Assembly: GCF_027921745.1 (NCBI RefSeq)
Contig: NC_079239.1
Location: 3,313,501 to 3,377,500, forward strand
Length of the DNA: 64,000 nucleotides
Direction: 5' to 3'
DNA from: Schizosaccharomyces osmophilus
Lineage: Eukaryota; Ascomycota; Schizosaccharomycetes; Schizosaccharomycetales; Schizosaccharomycetaceae
The notes beneath the pieces were generated by a model, which saw nothing but the letters and a program-made list of their open reading frames with translations, was not told the DNA's origin and did not search any database. Position numbers and translations under genes: made by a program. How positions within the stretch are numbered: the first letter of the stretch is position 1; each line of letters begins with the position of its first letter. Positions 50,423 to 61,249 of the stretch are shown piece after piece.

Positions 50423-53101
50423 CTAATCCTCAGCAAGCTTTTTATACTTCTTGAGCACAGAAATATAAAGTTTCACTTTGAACATAGTTGATTTTAAATA
50501 CCCCATGCGAGCTTTCCAATTTTCAACTCCACGACGGAATGTATTTTTATTCTGGCTGGATAAAATAACCAACATCTCTAAGTGAATAGCTTCATGCCTT
50601 TTTAAGGCCTCAGACAAAGATTTCGAAAAAGCTTTAAGTGAACTGTATTGTTTGATAATGGAAAGCTCACTTGGAATGCCACTTATAGGTTCAGGCTCCC
50701 ATACCTTTAGAGATAATTTGGGGTATTTTCCTTCTTTATGACTGGATGCTTTAGCGTCCTTCCCACTAGAAATGTGGTTTCCGGTGCACAGTGACCATCC
50801 ATAGTCCACGTTCGATACACTTCCAAGCAAAGGAATTCGAGACGTACGAGCTGCCCAGTAGTTTAAAGCTTCTATCCAACCTTGCGCTTCTCCTAGCCTT
50901 GAAACAGCAAATTGCAAACGTTTTCTGGAATGGGTTTCCAAATAAAAAAAAGAAGTTGATGGTCTTCTAAAACTCGTTTTGTCTAAATCCATAAGATGTG
51001 CTACTGAACCCATGATCGAAGTTTTTAAGATGGGATTTCCGATTTTAGAAATGTCTAAATCGTGCAAATCCCCATCAAAGTCTCCCTCTAGACTATACAG
51101 AGACAGTATATCTTTTTCGAGGATAGAAAGAGTAGTCATCCACGCATCCTTTTTCCTCAGCTTCCCATTGTATCGAATCAAGTACCTTAAAATACCATAC
51201 TTGCTGTGGGGAGGAAGATAAAACGGTGGGGTGTGCTCGTGATTTTTTAAAGCAATAATAACACCTGGTAGATCGGGCGAAGGGCAACTCGCTTGAAAGT
51301 AGCCCATAGCAGATTTGGATCTCTTGGCATCTGGAAATTGGTGACGCATAGCTTTCTCAAACCTATTGTGAAATAACAAAACACCGTCATTGTTGTATTC
51401 AAAAAGGAGGGATGATGAAGGTCGCGTGATGGTATCTTCAGACTTATCGTTGGATTCACTTTTCTTACTATTTAAAGATATATTGTCAGACACTGAGAGA
51501 TTCTTTGCATGCGCAAAAATGTCGTCAGCTATCTGCTGTTGAGAGTTGGATTTTTTATGCAAATAACGGTAGGGCTGTAGTATAGAAGAAGCCTTGATGG
51601 ATTGATACATTTCCTTTAGCGTCAAAGACCAGTGATTAACAAAGGCGGTCTCCAGATCTCTGAGTTTTGAGTATTTCTTCTCATGGTTCTTCGTAAGACC
51701 ACCTTTTGTTTTTGAAAGATTATCCGATAAGGAGCTGATAGCCGCCGACCCATCATTAGGGTTGGAAGTTTGAAAAGCAAAAGAACTTTGCAGAAATTGA
51801 TACTTGTCTTCTGAAGTACTAAAAGAAGCTTCGAGGGCTTGTAAAATATCGGAAAGGGTATTAGATACGAACTGCGAGCGAGTCATCTTTTGCGAAGAAG
51901 CAATGTTTGCTATATGCAAATCCGTGTTTAATAGTAGCAATGAAAAGGCAACAGAGTGAACTATCTCCTTTGTACAAAATGCCTTTTTCGGATTGGTTTG
52001 ACACCATCGACTAGAAAATGCTTCCAAAAGATAATCCACTTTTTGCGTTTCGCCTTTAATAAATAAATTACCGCAGAAAATGCGCAAAGACTGTAAAATA
52101 GCGGTGTTTCCAAAATCATAAAGAGATACGTAAATCTCAAGCACCTTTTTGTGATAATCATCGTCCTGTGTTAGAAAGGAAAGAGCATCCTCATTTGGAA
52201 CTATTTTCCCGGTATTATTGAATATATTCGTAGCAGCTAATCTTGGATCACACGTACGATTTTCCAACGAACTTGCATGGACGGAATGCGAAGATGTCTC
52301 ATTTTTCAAATTCAGGGGTCTCGTAGATTCATCCAAAGTTGTATTAGTTTTGTCTTGTAGAGCACCACCAGCGGGAGTAAATCTATGTGCATTTTCGTCA
52401 TTTGCTCCTATATATTTGTAACCTGGCCAAGGCTTGGTAGTTATTGGGCTTGTCTGACTTTCAGAAACATAATCGTTGAAATTGAAACTCGAATTGGGAG
52501 TCTGATAGTTTTCATCGTTGCGTTCACAAAAATCATATTGGTTTGCCTCTACTGAGGAGTCATTAACATACGGTGACGCTGGTGATGATTTAACAAGAGG
52601 GCTATTTTGCGATGAAGATGGTAAACTGGAAAGTATTAGATCGGCGCTAAACGGAGGGCCAAAGGATACATCTTCAAAAAAAGAAAGAGAAGTGCTAGGA
52701 CGAACAGGTTCACTTAAAGGAGCATGTTGGAAGTCTGGAACATTCGTAGAAACTTCGTAGGGAGGTGATTTTCTCGATTTTGAATTTTTTTTTGTTTTTC
52801 TTCTCGCCAACAAAGAGTTAAATCCAAGGACTGACTGAGAACGCGACAAATTCGATTCAGAGTCAGTATCCTCTTTCGAACGGGTTGCGGAATTATCCTC
52901 ATTTATAGATTCTAAACTCGATGGTGGAATAAACTCCTTTTTATGAAACCAATGGGCAGGGAATAGTCGCTTCAATATTGACTTCTTGGATGAAGTGGAA
53001 GATGCAGATGCGTTGGACGCGATTGAAGATTGGTAGCGATGACTCGACCGACTGTATAAATTACGAGAAGAAATGTTTTGAGGTGGAGAGTTTAAATCCA
53101 T
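50423..53101 (-). CDS. Sec7-PH ARF guanine nucleotide exchange factor
   Basis: A single exon encodes 892 aa. A long Ser-rich N-terminus (about 1-300) includes a basic patch (ARRKTKKNSKSRKS). The Sec7 domain (about 310-440) has the glutamic finger (IKGETQKVDYLLEAFS) and motif 2 (FSLLLLNTDLHIANI), so exchange activity is likely. A PH domain follows (about 605-760: LRKKDAWMTTLSILEKDILS, then RKRLQFAVSRLGEAQGWIEAL). The C-terminal helix is of the Syt1-type coiled-coil kind (SLSEALKRHEAIHLEMLVIL). Related yeast GEFs (Syt1, Yel1) act on Arf3/Arl at the Golgi and plasma membrane. Position matches SPAC11E3.11c. Confidence 0.92.
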   Translation of the reverse strand: MDLNSPPQNISSRNLYSRSSHRYQSSIASNASASSTSSKKSILKRLFPAHWFHKKEFIPPSSLESINEDNSATRSKEDTDSESNLSRSQSVLGFNSLLARRKTKKNSKSRKSPPYEVSTNVPDFQHAPLSEPVRPSTSLSFFEDVSFGPPFSADLILSSLPSSSQNSPLVKSSPASPYVNDSSVEANQYDFCERNDENYQTPNSSFNFNDYVSESQTSPITTKPWPGYKYIGANDENAHRFTPAGGALQDKTNTTLDESTRPLNLKNETSSHSVHASSLENRTCDPRLAATNIFNNTGKIVPNEDALSFLTQDDDYHKKVLEIYVSLYDFGNTAILQSLRIFCGNLFIKGETQKVDYLLEAFSSRWCQTNPKKAFCTKEIVHSVAFSLLLLNTDLHIANIASSQKMTRSQFVSNTLSDILQALEASFSTSEDKYQFLQSSFAFQTSNPNDGSAAISSLSDNLSKTKGGLTKNHEKKYSKLRDLETAFVNHWSLTLKEMYQSIKASSILQPYRYLHKKSNSQQQIADDIFAHAKNLSVSDNISLNSKKSESNDKSEDTITRPSSSLLFEYNNDGVLLFHNRFEKAMRHQFPDAKRSKSAMGYFQASCPSPDLPGVIIALKNHEHTPPFYLPPHSKYGILRYLIRYNGKLRKKDAWMTTLSILEKDILSLYSLEGDFDGDLHDLDISKIGNPILKTSIMGSVAHLMDLDKTSFRRPSTSFFYLETHSRKRLQFAVSRLGEAQGWIEALNYWAARTSRIPLLGSVSNVDYGWSLCTGNHISSGKDAKASSHKEGKYPKLSLKVWEPEPISGIPSELSIIKQYSSLKAFSKSLSEALKRHEAIHLEMLVILSSQNKNTFRRGVENWKARMGYLKSTMFKVKLYISVLKKYKKLAED

Positions 53102-53609
53102 ACCTCATCAGACTTTGTAAAAAGCATCAAAAAACGAACCAAAAAAGAAAGAACAGAAATCTGTATGATTTCAGGGTAAAGAAGAATAAGTTATTAAAAG
53201 AACGAATAAAGTACAAGAGTTAAAGGAATGACTATTGGTTTTATTAGACCGAAACGTTATATGTTCATAAAAATAATCAGTTGTTAAGCGCAAGTGGAAA
53301 GCAGTTACTAGAAACTACTACCGCTTTATACCAAATGAATTAGGGCAGTTCCAAAAGTAAGTTCCTATTATCTGATTTTCTCTAAATAGATTCTTGAAAT
53401 AGGAATATAAATAAAAAAAGGAAATAACGACCGGATGGACTAGATCAATTGTTTAAATTCTGACTTAGAGAACTTTCATGGAAAAGACAGAACGCTTTTC
53501 TAAGACAAATCAAATATTTTTCAATTCTCTATTTATATAAGTTTCTATTCAGTTTTGGTTTACTTCGGTATTTTGAAAACTGTTGAAGTGTGAATACATT
53601 GCAACAAAC
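53102..53609. promoter_or_regulatory. Divergent intergenic region, ArfGEF / NuoE-like
   Basis: 508 bp, AT-rich. No recognised sites. Confidence 0.4.
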
Positions 53610-54226
53610 ATGAAGCCAGTACGCTTTTTCACTCCTGAGAACCTTCAGATTGTAAAGAGGCTCGTCTCTCGTTATCCTCCCGGCCGGGAAAGAGCTTCTT
53701 TAATTCCTCTACTGGACTTAGCCCAAAGACAGCATGGTACATGGATTCCCCCTTCAGCAATGCATGAGATAGCCAATGCTACTAATCTTTCATTTGAACA
53801 AGTTCATTCTCTTGTGTACGCTTATAATATTTTGCTTCTCATTTTCGAATGGGATTTTTTATTCACCATTCGTTTTTGACTAACCTATTTACAAACAGCT
53901 TAGCATATCCCACATCATTCCAATGGCGCCCTTGTGCCCCACAACTGCGAATTTGTGATTCTTGGATGTGCTGTCAAAAGGCAAAACAGCGGGAGAATGG
54001 TATATATGAAGCAGCTCAATCTCTTGTTTCTCAATACGGAGTCGAGGTTAAAACGACGGTAAGTTTTGATAAATGTCTTTAAAAGATGGACAACTAATTA
54101 TTTTAACCCTAGGAATGTTTGGGAGCTTGCTATGGTGCGCCAGCCTTTTGGTTTAATGATAAAATTCACACAGATGCTACGAAAGAGTCGATCAAGCAAG
54201 TAATATCCAAAGAATTCTCTAAATGA
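53610..54226 (+). CDS. NuoE-like thioredoxin-fold [2Fe-2S] protein
   Basis: Exons are 53610-53815, 53899-54058 and 54113-54226 (159 aa), joined in phases 2 and 0. The fold and cysteine pattern match the 24 kDa NuoE subunit of respiratory complex I: the helix [20 protein letters not shown], then RICDSWMCC and [10 protein letters not shown], which give the four-cysteine cluster. Fission yeasts lack complex I, so this is a relict or repurposed family member. S. pombe SPAC11E3.12 occupies the same position. The N-terminus ([20 protein letters not shown]) is basic and may target mitochondria. Family is firm, role unknown. Confidence 0.88.
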
Positions 54227-54689
54227 ATTTAATCTTTTTACTATGCTAGCTCTTCCAAAGTTTTTGTCTACCCGTATGCCAGAAGATCACACTTTTTTAC
54301 GTCCTTTTTTAATGTACATTTCCAAATCAGCAGTTAAGAGTCGCAACTTTTTATGAATGAAAAATGTTAGTCTTATTAAAATTGAACTATATCCGTAAAT
54401 CATGACTAGTTCTCAAAGGATGTTTGCTACTGTACGACTCAAATATCAACCCGCAAGCTTCATGTGAATACTAATGCAACTTCTATACTATTGATCACTT
54501 AAGACCACAAGCAAAAACAACGGAGAATGAATTCAAATATGCAAAATATATATGATTATGAATATGCAAAATGTCTTATGAAGTATATAAAATAAATGTA
54601 AAAAATGTGCAAATGGTGCAGATGCATGCTTCCTGATATGCCTCATACAGATATAAAAGGTAATTAAAGATTTGAAAATCGAAAACACC
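54227..54689. other. Tail-to-tail intergenic region, NuoE-like / gas5
   Basis: 463 bp of AT-rich 3' UTR for both genes. Nothing else seen. Confidence 0.5.
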
Positions 54690-56195
54690 TTACAAAACGA
54701 TAAATGCCATAGCTCCAATAAGCAAAGCAGCAATGGAAACACCAGTCATTTGAACGTGGGGAGCAGAAGATGTGCTCCCTTGATGAGAGCCGGACTTAGC
54801 ACCGCCAGAGATATTACTCGTGTTAAAACCAGAGCTGGTGGAGTTAGAGTTAGATCTTGAAATTGGAGCAGAGCTAGTCAAGCCACTAGCACTTGAAGAG
54901 CCAGAACCAGTTGAACTGCTTTCAGGAGCTTGAGTAGGGATGGCTACTGCTTCAACGTCAACGCTGGTGGAAGAAGAATGAGCACCAGCATTAACCAAAG
55001 CGGTACCGTTGCTGCCACTAGCTTGGTTAGAAGGAGCATTCAAACCCAAAGGTTGGCCTGCACCGCTTTTAATAAATTGTTCGGCCTCAGAAGGCGTAGA
55101 GGGAAGAGGGAAGCTCTTCCAGTCATTATCGTCGGGTGGGCAGTTAATAGTCTGAGGATCCTTGTTGTAACCGTTGTCACCGCTAAATTTGGCAGCGTTT
55201 CCGTATTTCTGCTTCAAAGTTTCATAGTTTTTACTGGTCTTAACAGAGTCGCCGTTAACAGTGACCAAACCATAGTTGCTTCCCTCTTCAGAGTACTCGT
55301 AAACCAAACCACCAGAGAAGACGGATGACATCTGGTCGGAAAAGAGAGCATCCACTTCATCGAAAGGGCGATCAGGGGTACCATCAGATTCCTTGCTAAC
55401 GGTATTGCAACCATACTCGGAAAAGAACAAGGGAATAGAATAATTGGCAAATTCTTTCATACGTTGGTCGTACCCAGACAAGCTAAAGCTAGACCCGCTA
55501 CCACACCATTCGTACATGTTCATACCGTAAAAGTCAGCACGAGCTTCAGAGTCATCACCACAAGCAAAGAAGTCGGCAGATTGGAGACGGATTTCAGAAA
55601 CGTCTGCAGCGGAGTAACCAACAGGAATTTGACGCTTCGAATTATTCTTTATATACTTCTTGGTGTCACGGAGAGCGGCCTTGACCCAAGTAGTAGTAGC
55701 AGCATTCTTGGGTTCATTGGCAACCTCATTACCAGCAAAGAACCCCAAAACATTGTCATAACCCTTGAAGGCATCAACACTAGCAAAGATGCCCTGCAAA
55801 TAGATGGCATTGTAACTTCCAGCAGCATCCAAACGAGAAATCGAGTTCTTCGAGGTTGCTAAATCCAAGAGAACATAAATGCCAGCATCTTCAAGTTCCT
55901 TCATACATTCGTCGTGGTTGGCCATGTTGTCTACTTGATACACGCGGATTGTATTGATGTTCAAGTCCTTCAAGTAAGGGATATCACGCTGACAATTTTC
56001 GGTAACAGCCAATGGGTCAGTAGTCGATGAAGAGCCACCCGGTTGATAATCAACACCACGAATGTAGAAACGCTCATTAGATTCGCTATTAAAGAATGCG
56101 TTACCGCGAATTTCAAGATGAGGAGTGCTGGCACTCACGACGCGTCCGATCGCCATCAATGCGACAGAATGCGCTAAAAACTGTAAAAAGTTCAT
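54690..56195 (-). CDS. gas5: 1,3-beta-glucanosyltransferase Gas5 (GH72), GPI-anchored
   Basis: A single exon encodes 501 aa. Gas proteins cut and elongate 1,3-beta-glucan in the cell wall. A signal peptide (MNFLQFLAHSVALMAIGRVVSA) leads into the GH72 domain, with the acid/base Glu in GFFAGNEVAN (about 157) and the nucleophile Glu in PLFFSEYGCN (about 260). There is no X8/CBM43 domain. A Ser-rich stalk (about 400-475) precedes a hydrophobic GPI signal at the end (VSIAALLIGAMAFIVL). Position matches SPAC11E3.13c. A cluster of MCB and forkhead motifs lies about 520-580 bp upstream. Confidence 0.95.
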   Translation of the reverse strand: MNFLQFLAHSVALMAIGRVVSASTPHLEIRGNAFFNSESNERFYIRGVDYQPGGSSSTTDPLAVTENCQRDIPYLKDLNINTIRVYQVDNMANHDECMKELEDAGIYVLLDLATSKNSISRLDAAGSYNAIYLQGIFASVDAFKGYDNVLGFFAGNEVANEPKNAATTTWVKAALRDTKKYIKNNSKRQIPVGYSAADVSEIRLQSADFFACGDDSEARADFYGMNMYEWCGSGSSFSLSGYDQRMKEFANYSIPLFFSEYGCNTVSKESDGTPDRPFDEVDALFSDQMSSVFSGGLVYEYSEEGSNYGLVTVNGDSVKTSKNYETLKQKYGNAAKFSGDNGYNKDPQTINCPPDDNDWKSFPLPSTPSEAEQFIKSGAGQPLGLNAPSNQASGSNGTALVNAGAHSSSTSVDVEAVAIPTQAPESSSTGSGSSSASGLTSSAPISRSNSNSTSSGFNTSNISGGAKSGSHQGSTSSAPHVQMTGVSIAALLIGAMAFIVL

Positions 56196-57551
56196 ACTTT
56201 ATAAAGAAAAAGAAAAAAGTTTAAAATGAAGATAGGAACGTCAAATAAAAGAATGCAAATTCAGAAATAAATGAACGAAAAACTCCAACAACTAAAGAAA
56301 GAAATTTGTGGAGAAGAAAAAAGAATGGCCTTTTTCAAAAGAAAGAAAGAAAAAGAAAAAAGCTTACTGATTCTGTGAATCAATTCAAAGATATAGAATA
56401 AATTTCTATATAACTTTGTCGTGTTGGTAGATGCCAAGTACTAAAGGTGATAAAAACCATCTTATATAATGGGGCACTGTGCTGCCGTTGCCGACATGTC
56501 CCACTTCGTATATTACGAGGGTTAAGACGCGGCATTGCCATGACGACCAGTAGCTTAGTATGCCAACCCAAACAAATGGAAAAACCGACTTCTCCAGAGA
56601 ATCAAAGAATAATTTGAACAAGAATTATTTTCCTTTCATTATAGGATGCTATTTCCTTTTTTCCCTTTCAAATATCACTGAAAATGAGAGATTTTACTTG
56701 TTACAAATGAGACGCGTTGACATAAACAAACGCGTAAACAAATATCCGACCTCTATGTAAACAAACAGTAAACAATGTGAATGTCATGAAAGACAAAACC
56801 CCTAATAATGAAAAAGGAAAAAAAATGCAGTAGTAATGAATAAAAACAAAAGATAAACAGATAATATAAAACAGAAACCGCGATAAGTTGGTCAATATTT
56901 AACGATTCGTGTTTAACTCGATAAGTGAACAAAGAAATTGATTTCAAATGGTAGAATTGGTGCTAATGTTATAGAAATTGCTGTTATAGAATTTAGACAA
57001 CATACTTATAAATACTCAAGACATTGTAATATGGATTTGCAAGTAAACTAGAACAGAAGGGTTGTAATATCAGAGTATTCACTGTCTTGGAACACCATTA
57101 AACAAACAATTTGACCGATTACCAAACTAGCGACTTTTCATCTTATAAATTACTTTTCTTTTTTAGACACTTCCTGAAGAGTTTTTTAAGAAACCTCACG
57201 TTACTAGTAATCATCACTCAGGTACACAAGTAAGAGCTGTACTGTTGGAAAAAAAAAAAAAAAAAAGATCCTCTATAAAATTCAAGACCTTCTGAAAGGA
57301 GATAAATTATTAGTCGAAAACCGTCCCGTAATAGCTTTCCAGCATGTTAATCGTGTGCACCTCCAGCAACAACATTTTTCTGTCTCTTGGATCCAAAATT
57401 TCAGGTGCCTATATTTACCAGAGAGGATCTAGTTGGTTGGATTTATTGAAAAATAATAGAGGATTCATCAGCAAAAACAACAAATGAGGAGTAGTTGATC
57501 TGTAACGTTTGGGATTCATGGAAACTTGATTCTTGCGGCTTTGATCGATCA
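56196..57551. promoter_or_regulatory. Divergent intergenic region, gas5 / WD-repeat gene
   Basis: 1,356 bp. The gas5 leader side is purine-rich on the plus strand (56200-56360). A 66-bp regulatory cluster sits at 56712-56777. A run of about 18 A lies at 57249-57266. The S. pombe synteny block ends here. Confidence 0.5.
56712..56777. promoter_or_regulatory. Clustered MCB and forkhead motifs upstream of gas5
   Basis: ACGCGT lies at 56712-56717 and 56730-56735. Interleaved are forkhead-type sites: ATAAACAAAC (56722-56731), GTAAACAAAT (56734-56743), GTAAACAAACA (56757-56767, a perfect FLEX-type match) and GTAAACAATG (56768-56777). Six sites in 66 bp suggest cell-cycle control. Confidence 0.55.
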
Positions 57552-58751
57552 ATGTCCAACACAAACTTTCCTATTCAAAGAGAAGATGAACTCAAACATA
57601 ACTTGGCTCATAAAGTGCTGCCTCCTTGGAGACGATACGATCGTTTCGACATAGAGTACGTGCGTCCTAGCCTTCAATCCTCAAAAGGTTTAAACTTTTT
57701 TCAAACGCTGAAGTGGTCGCCTGGCGGTAGAAGCATACTAGCGTTGACGGAAAATCAAAAACTGACGAATTGGCCAATTTCTACAAGAGACACTGATACG
57801 AAAGAGCAAGCTTTTATACTTGGTAAGGATGAGAAAAAAGCTGTCACCCCTTCAGAATGCGTATATAGCTTTGCATGGCATCCCTTCCAGAACAATGAAA
57901 AGCAAGATTCTGATTTGTTTGCGTTCTCCACTAAAGACTATCCTATCCAACTCTATAACATTGCAAAGCAACAAAGAGTATCTTCGTTTTACATAGTCGA
58001 CCACCGTGAACAATTCACTGGCTCTCATTGCATGGATTTTACTCCAGATGGTGAGTATTTAATAGCTGGTGGAACAGACAATGTGTACTTATTCAATGTA
58101 CATCAAGGTCAAAAGTCTCCTGTTTCTACAACACCAACTAGCGGACATGGATTCTCGACGTGGGAACCCACACTCGACGGAGTTCAATCCAGCATATGTC
58201 TTAATCCTCAAAACCCTCGGACAGTTGCTTTGGGGACCTTCAATAATACCGTTGGTATTTATGACAATTATGGGAGCAGGCCATGTCAACTCAAGTTTTC
58301 GTTGGCGACTGGTACCGGAATTACGTGTATGAAATGGTCGCCAGACGGGTGTAAGATGTATGTGGGCAGTCGAAAAAGTACCCAAATTGAAGTTTGGGAT
58401 ACTCGTTACGCGCAGGATATGCTATATGAATTAAAAGATCATAAAGGCGACACCAACCAAAGGATGTCATTTGACACTTTTGGATATGAAGGACTCATAA
58501 GTGGAGGCACTGATGGTTGTGTCTCAGTTTGGCAGGGGACTGAACTTGTTGAAAAAATCAACGTAACAGATCAAAGAAACGTAACAGTAGCAGCTGTCCA
58601 GAAGCACCCTTTGGATTCTTCTTTACTTGCTTTGTGTTATGGTAGAAGATCCGATATTATGGATGATGAAGACGGATTTTCTTCAATGGAGTATTGGAAT
58701 TCCGCATTCTCTTCTCTTCAACTCTGGGGGATGAACAATGCTTTCCCTTAA
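57552..58751 (+). CDS. WD-repeat protein, WRAP53/TCAB1/Swt21 family
   Basis: A single exon encodes 399 aa from the ATG at 57552 (MSNTNFPIQREDE); the open frame extends upstream without an ATG. The protein is a WD40 propeller. Repeat seeds include FFQTLKWSPGGRSILALTEN, VYSFAWHPF, GSHCMDFTPDGEYLIAGGTD, GITCMKWSPDGCKMYVGSRK and EGLISGGTDGCVSVWQ. The order and the DTNQRMSFD stretch fit WRAP53/TCAB1 and yeast Swt21, which act in small RNA and telomerase RNP biogenesis or splicing. That function is inferred from family only. It is divergent to gas5 and outside the matching S. pombe chromosome I block. Confidence 0.85.
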   Translation: MSNTNFPIQREDELKHNLAHKVLPPWRRYDRFDIEYVRPSLQSSKGLNFFQTLKWSPGGRSILALTENQKLTNWPISTRDTDTKEQAFILGKDEKKAVTPSECVYSFAWHPFQNNEKQDSDLFAFSTKDYPIQLYNIAKQQRVSSFYIVDHREQFTGSHCMDFTPDGEYLIAGGTDNVYLFNVHQGQKSPVSTTPTSGHGFSTWEPTLDGVQSSICLNPQNPRTVALGTFNNTVGIYDNYGSRPCQLKFSLATGTGITCMKWSPDGCKMYVGSRKSTQIEVWDTRYAQDMLYELKDHKGDTNQRMSFDTFGYEGLISGGTDGCVSVWQGTELVEKINVTDQRNVTVAAVQKHPLDSSLLALCYGRRSDIMDDEDGFSSMEYWNSAFSSLQLWGMNNAFP

Positions 58752-60043
58752 ACGGAATTTCAGATCGTCAAACTTTTCTAAAAGGATTATATCACTCAAA
58801 AACAAGATTCGAAAGAATAATATAACAATATATCTTTTCCCATCAAAATTGAACAGACAGATTGGAAATGTCATCCTACGGAATCATTTATCCCGAGATG
58901 AAGAAACCATCAAAGGAAGCCAAAACTGATTCCAGGAGTACCTGGTGAAATCATTCAAGCTTCAAATATTCGTTATGGAATTTCATACCAATAACCCATG
59001 TATTTATATCGTTAATGTCGCTTCTAATAGTGTATTCATATGACATTGTATAGAATAAAGGAACTGATATTTAAGCTTTTGAAAGCATAAACAGGTTCTA
59101 TAATAAGTGCCAGAACGCATTTTGAATATTAAAGACTACTTGATAATGCAACTTGTTAGGTAACCATTGAAAAGTATTAAGGTACTATTACCTGGGATGT
59201 AAGCAGAATATATTTACAATTTGAGTGTATTTTTCAAACAATTAATGGATAAAATAACAACTCCTGTAAACTTGAACTACAAAGCTCTTTGAATCAAACT
59301 GTCATAACGACACCACTTGAAAATGACAAAAGCTTACTCAAGCTTATAGTAAACGCAAAAGAGAAGCAGTTTATAGAATATTGGATTTCTATAAAAAAAA
59401 TATATAATTGTTATTATATTCATCATGCAGACCATAAAAAGACAAGCCAAATATTGAACTAGTTCAATAACAATATACTCTCACGAAGTGAAGCTATACT
59501 AGTTAAACAGTAATCTTAACGGAACTCGTAATTGCAGATTAAATCTACATTTAAAATTTTTTTATTTGTATACTTACAAAACATAAAACATACCAAAAAG
59601 ACCTTTCATCTTTTATATTTCACGCCAAGTAAATAAACATATTCCTTTACGAAAAGTAACAATACCCAGGTAACGTTTATTTGAGTATAACGACAGTTCA
59701 CAAAAGTGTTATATAATTATAATGAACCAAACCTAGATTCACTATATATGTATTATGCACTTGGACGACTTACAACGTGAGTCTATCAAAATTTTGATTT
59801 TTACCTGTTTAAGGACGAAGTTCTGTACTAAGCTGTTTTTTTTTTTCGATTTTTTACAACTATTTAAGAATTGAGATTCATTTTAACAAGCTTTTGTCCG
59901 AAGAACAGTGATTCAAAGTGATTTCTTCTGTTAGTGTTTGAACGAACCCAGAACCAAACAGGTGACTACATAAGAAAAGTTGAAAATTAGGCGATTCAAT
60001 TGCCTATCTTTTTCTTATTCGATTCATCTTTTAATTATTCAAA
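58752..60043 (+). other. 1.3 kb intergenic region, WD gene / nop16
   Basis: AT-rich, no convincing gene on either strand. An AATAAA signal is at 59054-59059. An 18-bp perfect palindrome (TATTGAACTAGTTCAATA) is at 59452-59469. I saw no HomolD or HomolE ribosomal-protein box near nop16. Confidence 0.45.
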
Positions 60044-60816
60044 ATGGTAACTCCAACGCAAAGGAAAAAACAGCGTTCCAATCAACCTCGATTGACGAGA
60101 AAGAATCACAACAAAAAAGCAAAAGCAAAACTTTATGGTAATGGTATTGTTCGTGAGAATTGGGATATACATGCTACATTAACGCAGAAGTAAGTTTTTC
60201 ATTGTTGATTAAGGACGAAGAAAGGAAGCACCAGACGATATTAAAGCGTTTGCTCATATTTTGTGTCAACTCTGTTTTGAAGTCATTGAGAAACTTTGCT
60301 GACATTTTATGGATTCATATGCTAACTTTTTTGTATAGTTACGAGCGAATGGGTCTTGTAGTCACTCCCAATTATGTTACGGGTGGTAAAGAAAAAATCA
60401 ACCCAGATCCCAAACCTGAAACGAATAAAAACAAGGGCGAACCTACCGAAGACGAGTTAGAAGAACTTCGTAAAAGCTTGGGTCCTGGAGAGGCTATTGT
60501 TCGAAGAGATGATGAAGGAAATATCATTGAAATTATTCATGGTAAAGAGCGTACTTTTGATGATATTCTAGATGAAGATGTGAAAGCTGTCCCGGCCAAG
60601 ACTGAAGTCACAAGGAAATTAGAAGAAGAAGCCTCACGGAAAGATAAACCTCGTAAGAAACTTCCCTTGAGTGCCTTTGAGTTGTCTTACATGACTAAAC
60701 TACTAAAGAAGTATGGCCCCGATAATTTCGAGAGCATGTCAAAAGATATGAAGTTGAACCCGAAACTCATAAGCTCTGCCAAGCTTAAGCAAATGTACAG
60801 CCGTATGCAAGCATAA
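60044..60816 (+). CDS. nop16: 60S ribosome biogenesis protein Nop16
   Basis: Exons are 60044-60189 and 60339-60816 (207 aa); the intron is 149 nt with a GCTAAC branch point and TATAG acceptor. Nop16 is a nucleolar factor of early 60S particles. The N-terminus is very basic (RKKQRSNQPRLTRKNHNKKA), then WDIHATLTQNYERMGLVVTP is the diagnostic Nop16 block. The C-terminus ends SSAKLKQMYSRMQA with a helical KYGPDNFESMSKDMKLNP segment. Exon 1 is needed because the family's basic start lies there. The intron stays open in the exon 2 frame but is not in phase with exon 1. Confidence 0.94.
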
Positions 60817-61249
60817 GAGATATGTAATTTTACAGTCTCATTTATTAAAGTGTATTTAATACAATATTGGGTTAGGTTTTTTGGATGAAAAGATTTAAAT
60901 AACATCTCATTTCTCATATATCATATAGCAGCAGCATCTAATATTTCGTGCTACCACAATGCATGTACAACCGAAAGTATCTGAAAACGAGTGCTATACT
61001 TTGGCAGCTGTGGAGATTAAAAATGCAATAACTATCAAATCACCCGTGGTTATAAAAAGTAAAAGATTCAAGTTTCTATACACTTTTAATAAATAGTCAT
61101 CCACGGGCATGATGACAATGATCATAAAGTGTATGTTCCCATAATTCGTAATGCTAATGGTTTGTTAGAGTAGATAATCTGCCACTAAATGCAATGTTGA
61201 CTATGCTCTAGGAAATTTCAAAGCTGTATGCTATTTCATCTCCTTCAAT
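60817..61249. other. Tail-to-tail intergenic region, nop16 / chr4
   Basis: 433 bp of 3' UTR for both genes; nothing else seen. Confidence 0.5.

Noticed and set aside
57249-57266. A-run as an inserted cDNA end
   Set aside because: No similarity to a coding sequence or flanking duplication; simple slippage explains it.
60190-60338. nop16 intron as a snoRNA host or coding extension
   Set aside because: No box C/D or H/ACA pair is visible. The intron is open in the exon 2 frame, but the join with exon 1 restores the conserved Nop16 block and has good splice signals.
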